From: an uncultured Bacteroidota bacterium
GTDB lineage: Bacteria; Bacteroidota; Bacteroidia; Chitinophagales; Saprospiraceae
Direction: 5' to 3'
Length of the DNA: 11,300 bases
NCBI GenBank assembly: GCA_937876435.1
Contig: CALEIL010000364.1
Coordinates: forward strand, 1-11,300
Shown: in pieces, positions 7,918-11,300 of the stretch
Layout of the letters: every line of letters starts with the position of its first letter
Position numbering within the stretch: the stretch's first letter is position 1
Notes under the pieces: model-generated
The model's database searches: none
Told to the model about the DNA's origin: nothing
Seen by the model: the letters and a program-made list of their open reading frames with translations, nothing else
Made by a program: the position numbers and the translations under genes

Positions 7918-7966
7918 GATTTTCATCTTCCTTCGAATCAATATACGATATTTCCGGATGAAAATC
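7918..7966. repeat. Perfect 10-bp inverted repeat GATTTTCATC / GATGAAAATC with 29-bp spacer
   Basis: The arms are at 7918-7927 and 7957-7966 and are exactly complementary in opposite orientation. A second, smaller dyad (AATAT-ACG-ATATT, 7940-7952) lies inside the spacer, off-centre. The element begins 43 bp upstream of the PLP gene start. It may be a pair of operator half-sites about four helical turns apart (arm centres 39 bp apart) or a weak RNA stem in the leader. It is not followed by a T-run, so it is not a terminator. Confidence 0.35.
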
Positions 7967-8211
7967 CACATTTTTTCACCAGCTATGAATGCACCACGGC
8001 GACAAGTTCCATGGTCACCCTTTTCGAAAACTGAATTCGGATTTCCTGTGATACCGGTGATTGGTCCGTTTTGATGCTGGCAAATGAATATTTCTTATTA
8101 AAAAAACCTTTCCGGGAATTTTTTATCCTGATTCGTTATTACAGGTTTATTTATGGTCATTTAAAAATATTAAAAAAACTCATTCGTCCCAGAGTCAGAG
8201 GGACAAAAAAC

Positions 8212-9666
8212 ATGACAAAATATATAGTGGTAGAAGACCCCAATAGTTGGAACGCTCTGCCAGAACACGTCCAGGTGATTTCGGCCCGGGACTATCTCAC
8301 CTTGCCTGAATATTCTAAAATAAAGAAAGCCCGGATTTTTAACCTCTGTCAAAATTATTCCTATCAATCTACCGGTTATTATGTCTCACTGCTCGCAGAA
8401 GCAAGGGGTCATACGGCACTCCCCACGATCAAGAATCTCGTAGATTTTAGAGATCTCAGCATCGTTCGGTTGGTTTCGGAGGAATTTGATGCGCTTATTC
8501 AGAAAAGCCTGAAAGGGTTGAAGTCCCGGCATTTTACACTGAGCATTTACTTCGGTCAGAATGTCGCCAAAAAATACGAAGAACTCAGTGCCGTGTTTCA
8601 CCGGTATTTCCAAATCCCGTTGATGCGGGTCACCTTCAAATACTCGAACAAATGGGTCATTAAAACGATCCGGCCAATACCGGTTTCTGAAGTACCCGAA
8701 CAACACAAATCCAGTCTCCAGGATTTTACCTCCCAATATTTTGCGAGGAAGCGCTACCCTACGGTCAAACCAAATACAGCCTCCCATGATCTGGCCATCC
8801 TGGTGAATCCTCACGACCCCTCACCCCCCAGCAATGCCAAAGCACTGAAGATGTTTGCCGAATATGCGGAGAGACTAAATTTCAGGGTGGAGTTCGTTCA
8901 GGCGAAGGATCTGTCGAGATTATCAGTGTTTGATGCTCTGTTTATCCGAATGGGGACGGAGGTGAACAATGAATCGTATGCATTCGCCAGAAAAGCGGAA
9001 CAGGAAGGCCTTGCACTGGTCGATTATCCATCTGCTATCCTTCGCTGTTGTAACAAGGTTTATATGGCTGAAGCGTTGGCCAATGCCACGATCGATATAC
9101 CCAAAACCATGATTATCCATCGGGATAATATCGATCAGGCCATTGCAAACCTGGGATTACCCATGGTGCTCAAATCTCCTGATTCAAATTTTTCCTTCGG
9201 AGTTAAGAAAGCCGAAACGAAAGAAGAATATTTGAAGGTGATCGAGGACATTCTGAAATTATCGGATCTGGTCATTGCTCAGGAATATATGCCATCGGAA
9301 TACGATTGGCGGATCGGAGTGTTGGATAATCAACCATTATTTGCCTGTCGGTATTACATGGCCAAAGGTCATTGGCAGATTTACAATTGGTCGGCTCACC
9401 ATAAGGAAGAGCAGGATGGGTGGGTAGACGCCGTGGCGATAGAGGATGTCCCTGAGTATATTATGAAGCCGGCACTGAAAACGGCAAAATTGATGGGAGA
9501 GGGGCTCTATGGAGTAGATCTGAAAGAAGTGAAAGGGAAAGCCGTTGTGATCGAAATCAACGATAACCCCAATATAGATTTTGGGGTGGAAGATGGCTAT
9601 TACGGAGGTAAAATTTACCAAAAAATCATCCGCGCTTTTAAAGAGCGCATTGACCGGATCATCTGA
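8212..9666 (+). CDS. RimK-type ATP-grasp ligase with N-terminal RLAN-like domain
   Basis: A 484-residue protein from the ATG at 8212. That start is chosen because the conserved family opening (TKYIVVEDPNSW) begins there and a GAGGG lies about 8 bp upstream; the TTG at 8071 and ATG at 8074 would add about 47 residues unlike the family. Residues about 1-185 resemble the RLAN domain found before RimK-like ligases, with SARDYLTLPEYS and a YQSTGYYVSLLAEARGH segment. Residues about 190-484 are the ATP-grasp fold: VLKSP (K321), the hinge AQEYMP (356-361), DWRIGV (365-370), D436 in GVDLK, and the metal-binding EINDNPN (448-454). Such enzymes activate a carboxylate as acyl-phosphate and join it to an amine. 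The TGA overlaps the next gene's ATG by one base, indicating translational coupling to the GCS2-type ligase. The product is probably a small peptide or amide; donor and acceptor are unknown. Confidence 0.9.
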   Translation: MTKYIVVEDPNSWNALPEHVQVISARDYLTLPEYSKIKKARIFNLCQNYSYQSTGYYVSLLAEARGHTALPTIKNLVDFRDLSIVRLVSEEFDALIQKSLKGLKSRHFTLSIYFGQNVAKKYEELSAVFHRYFQIPLMRVTFKYSNKWVIKTIRPIPVSEVPEQHKSSLQDFTSQYFARKRYPTVKPNTASHDLAILVNPHDPSPPSNAKALKMFAEYAERLNFRVEFVQAKDLSRLSVFDALFIRMGTEVNNESYAFARKAEQEGLALVDYPSAILRCCNKVYMAEALANATIDIPKTMIIHRDNIDQAIANLGLPMVLKSPDSNFSFGVKKAETKEEYLKVIEDILKLSDLVIAQEYMPSEYDWRIGVLDNQPLFACRYYMAKGHWQIYNWSAHHKEEQDGWVDAVAIEDVPEYIMKPALKTAKLMGEGLYGVDLKEVKGKAVVIEINDNPNIDFGVEDGYYGGKIYQKIIRAFKERIDRII

Positions 9667-10880
9667 TGAAATACCATTTGTTTGAAGTCATCGGCGTCGA
9701 ACTGGAATACATGATTGTGCAGGATCACGATCTGAGGATTGTCCCCATCGCGGATCAGGTATTCTTCCGGCATTCCGGGTCATGGGACGGAGAGGCTGAC
9801 CGGGGTCTGGTTTCATGGAGCAACGAGCTGGTAGCTCATGTCATCGAATTGAAAACGACGAATCCTGTGGAAGGACTGGCCGGATTGAGTGCGGAGTTTC
9901 ACAGAAGTGTGTCTGAGATTAACCGGATGCTGGCTGAAGAAAATTGCGCTCTTTTGCCCACAGCCTGCCATCCCTTTATGGATCCTCTGGCAGAAACCCA
10001 ATTGTGGCCTCATGATTCTCACGAAATTTATAATCTGTACGATCGGATTTTTGATTGCCGCGGGCATGGATGGGGCAATGTGCAGAGTACCCATATCAAT
10101 TTACCGTTTTGTGGAGATGAAGAATTTGCCCGGTTACACGCCGCGATTCGGTTGATTCTACCCGTTCTCCCCGGATTGTGCGCCAGTTCTCCGATCCTGG
10201 AAGGTGGCATTACCGGTTTTCTCGACACCAGGATGCATTATTATCAGTACAATCAGGCTGCGATCCCCCACATCACGGGAAAGGTTATCCCTGAGCGGAT
10301 TTACGATGAAGACCAGTACCAAAAGCGGATTTTTGATCCGATCAATGCTTCTCTTCGGCCGTACGATACCGATGGCATCCTGGACCACCATTTTGTGAAT
10401 TCCCGTGGAGCCATTGCTCGTTTTGACAGGGGCTCGATTGAAATCAGGATCATGGATATTCAGGAGAGTCCGATGGCGGATCTGGGGATTGTCGGATTTT
10501 TACTCACCGTGATCAAAGCATTGGTTCTGGAGGGAGATTTTAGCCGACAATCCCTGGTTCACGAGGATGACCTGTTTGCTATATTTCAGGATTGCATAAA
10601 GGATGGAGAGCATGCTCTGGTAGTCGATCAAAATTATCTTGAAATATTTGGGATGGGTCATCGTACCGGTTTGTCTGTCCGGGATTTCTGGTCAGTTATG
10701 TATGAAAAATATCGAGACCGTTTGGGAACTGAGGAGCAGATAGTCATAGAGCATATCCTCCATCACGGATCTTTGGCTACAAGAATTCTCCGGAAAATGG
10801 GAGACGATTATTCCAGGAACCGGATCGTAGAAGTTTATCAATCATTGAGGACAAGCCTGGCCACCAATCAGATGTTTTGA
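9666..10880 (+). CDS. GCS2-type carboxylate-amine ligase (glutamate-cysteine ligase fold)
   Basis: A 404-residue cytoplasmic ATP-dependent ligase of the GCS2 family, which belongs to the glutamine-synthetase/gamma-glutamylcysteine-synthetase fold. Visible family features are the GVELEY strand (10-15) with metal-binding glutamates E12 and E14, ELKTTNP (61-67), NVQSTHINLP (138-147) with Q140, H143 and N145, ASSPILEG (173-180), and a C-terminal arginine/acid motif, FDRGSIEIRIMD (253-264). Family members join glutamate or another amino acid through a carboxylate to an amine. The ATG at 9666 shares its A with the TGA of the ATP-grasp gene (TGATG), so the two are almost surely made together. RLAN-RimK and GCS2 genes are known partners, predicted to make an unusual peptide metabolite. 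There is no evidence that this protein makes glutathione. The stop at 10878-10880 is followed by non-coding DNA. Confidence 0.9.
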   Translation: MKYHLFEVIGVELEYMIVQDHDLRIVPIADQVFFRHSGSWDGEADRGLVSWSNELVAHVIELKTTNPVEGLAGLSAEFHRSVSEINRMLAEENCALLPTACHPFMDPLAETQLWPHDSHEIYNLYDRIFDCRGHGWGNVQSTHINLPFCGDEEFARLHAAIRLILPVLPGLCASSPILEGGITGFLDTRMHYYQYNQAAIPHITGKVIPERIYDEDQYQKRIFDPINASLRPYDTDGILDHHFVNSRGAIARFDRGSIEIRIMDIQESPMADLGIVGFLLTVIKALVLEGDFSRQSLVHEDDLFAIFQDCIKDGEHALVVDQNYLEIFGMGHRTGLSVRDFWSVMYEKYRDRLGTEEQIVIEHILHHGSLATRILRKMGDDYSRNRIVEVYQSLRTSLATNQMF

Positions 10881-11105
10881 TATCGATTGGATGGGTTGAC
10901 AAACCTCAAAACCTTAACTGATTGATTTTTAGCGGACTTCCCTTTGCAAGTCAGAGACGGGGAGCTGAAAATCAAAGAATTTGGTCATCGTTGATTAGAC
11001 TCAGCTTTCAGCTGTGTGGGTTTTGTGTGTGGGTGTTGGTTGGGTTTCTCTCAATTCATTTTATTTCTAGAATACACATTCACACCCCTCGCTCCACACT
11101 CAAAC

Positions 11106-11140
11106 AGCTGATGACTGATAGCCGATAGCCGATAGCTGCT
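11106..11140. repeat. Tandem 7-bp repeat array, five units (consensus AGCYGAT)
   Basis: The units read AGCTGAT, GACTGAT, AGCCGAT, AGCCGAT and AGCTGCT, with two central units identical. The array is followed by a short near-duplicate of CTGCTAAGAT-type sequence. Heptamer arrays of this kind are typical of intergenic DNA and probably arise by slippage. They are not CRISPR: units are too short and there are no spacers. Confidence 0.8.
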
Positions 11141-11243
11141 AAGATAAGCCGCTACTGCTAAGATTAACCACCCCAGCCCAATATGCTCCACTGGTCCACC
11201 CTAAGGTAAATACAACATCCCCCTGCATTCCTCCCACTACAGA

Positions 11244-11278
11244 AGCTGATAGCTGATAGCCGATAGCTGACAGCCGAT
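11244..11278. repeat. Second tandem 7-bp repeat array, five units (consensus AGCYGAT)
   Basis: The units read AGCTGAT, AGCTGAT, AGCCGAT, AGCTGAC and AGCCGAT, in the same orientation as the first array and 103 bp after it. The C/T alternation at the fourth base is shared by both arrays, which suggests one origin. No coding frame explains the pattern. Confidence 0.82.
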
Positions 11279-11300
11279 AATCCTTATTCCTTCCATCAGC

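Larger units (their letters stand above)
7876..8211. other. Divergent intergenic region with several dyad symmetries
   Basis: This 336-bp stretch separates the divergent PLP enzyme and ligase cassette and must hold the promoters of both. The half near the PLP gene has operator-like symmetry, listed separately. The half near the ligase is A/T-rich, with runs such as TTTAAAAATATTAAAAAAA just before the chosen start. The frame of the ligase stays open back to a TTG at 8071, which would add 47 lysine- and aromatic-rich residues; this is judged to be leader rather than protein. No convincing Bacteroidota -33/-7 pair could be fixed by eye. Confidence 0.6.
10881..11300. other. Non-coding region with degenerate 7-bp repeats
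   Basis: The 420 bp after the ligase cassette hold no convincing gene. An open frame at 10922-11128 runs through a G/T-rich stretch and into a repeat array and has no recognisable protein features. The region contains two five-unit arrays of AGCYGAT (listed separately), scattered degenerate units such as AGCTTTC-AGCTG at 11003-11014, and a near-repeat of CTGCTAAGAT at 11136-11150 and 11155-11169 (13 of 15 bases equal). No clear intrinsic terminator was found for the ligase pair; GGTT-GACA-AACC at 10895-10906 is too weak. Confidence 0.6.

Noticed and set aside
10922..11128. 68-codon frame after the GCS2-type gene
   Set aside because: It reads through a G/T-rich stretch and into a heptamer repeat array, and begins without a ribosome site.
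11106..11278. CRISPR array
   Set aside because: Units are 7 bp, directly tandem and without spacers, and no cas gene is present.

Overview
The window looks like a chromosomal segment of a free-living Bacteroidota bacterium. This rests on composition and gene style, not on a marker gene. Start sites are preceded by A/T-rich stretches and mostly lack a Shine-Dalgarno sequence, coding DNA is of middling GC, the gene families present are common in environmental Bacteroidota, and the transporter begins with a Bacteroidota-like signal peptide. No RNA gene, insertion sequence, CRISPR array or phage gene was seen.

Layout. (1) 3-338, plus strand: the C-terminal DNA-binding part of an AraC-family regulator, cut by the left edge. 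(2) 350-6255, minus strand: five genes with gaps of 2 to 19 bp, probably one operon read from 6255 downward. They encode a sodium:solute symporter with a periplasmic HEAT-like N-terminal domain, an HpcH/HpaI-type aldolase, an aldo/keto reductase, a Gfo/Idh/MocA oxidoreductase and a short-chain dehydrogenase. (3) 6532-7875, minus strand: a class-V-fold PLP enzyme with a twin-arginine signal. (4) 7876-8211: a divergent intergenic region with several dyad symmetries. (5) 8212-10880, plus strand: two overlapping genes, a RimK-type ATP-grasp ligase with an RLAN-type N-terminal domain and a GCS2-type carboxylate-amine ligase. (6) 10881-11300: non-coding DNA with two five-unit arrays of a 7-bp repeat.

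How the genes may work together. The minus-strand operon reads like an uptake-and-breakdown unit for a sugar acid or related hydroxy-acid. The symporter would import the substrate, three NAD(P)-dependent oxidoreductases would adjust its oxidation state, and the aldolase would split a 2-keto acid to pyruvate (or a relative) and an aldehyde. No dehydratase, kinase or lactonase is present, so the substrate cannot be named.

The plus-strand pair is a two-ligase cassette. RLAN-ATP-grasp and GCS2 proteins are known to occur together and are predicted to make a small peptide or amide metabolite. The usual third partner, an acetyltransferase fused to a papain-like amidase, is not in this window.

The most interesting points are the ligase cassette without its usual partner, the HEAT-symporter fusion, the apparently exported PLP enzyme and the operator-like dyads between the divergent units.
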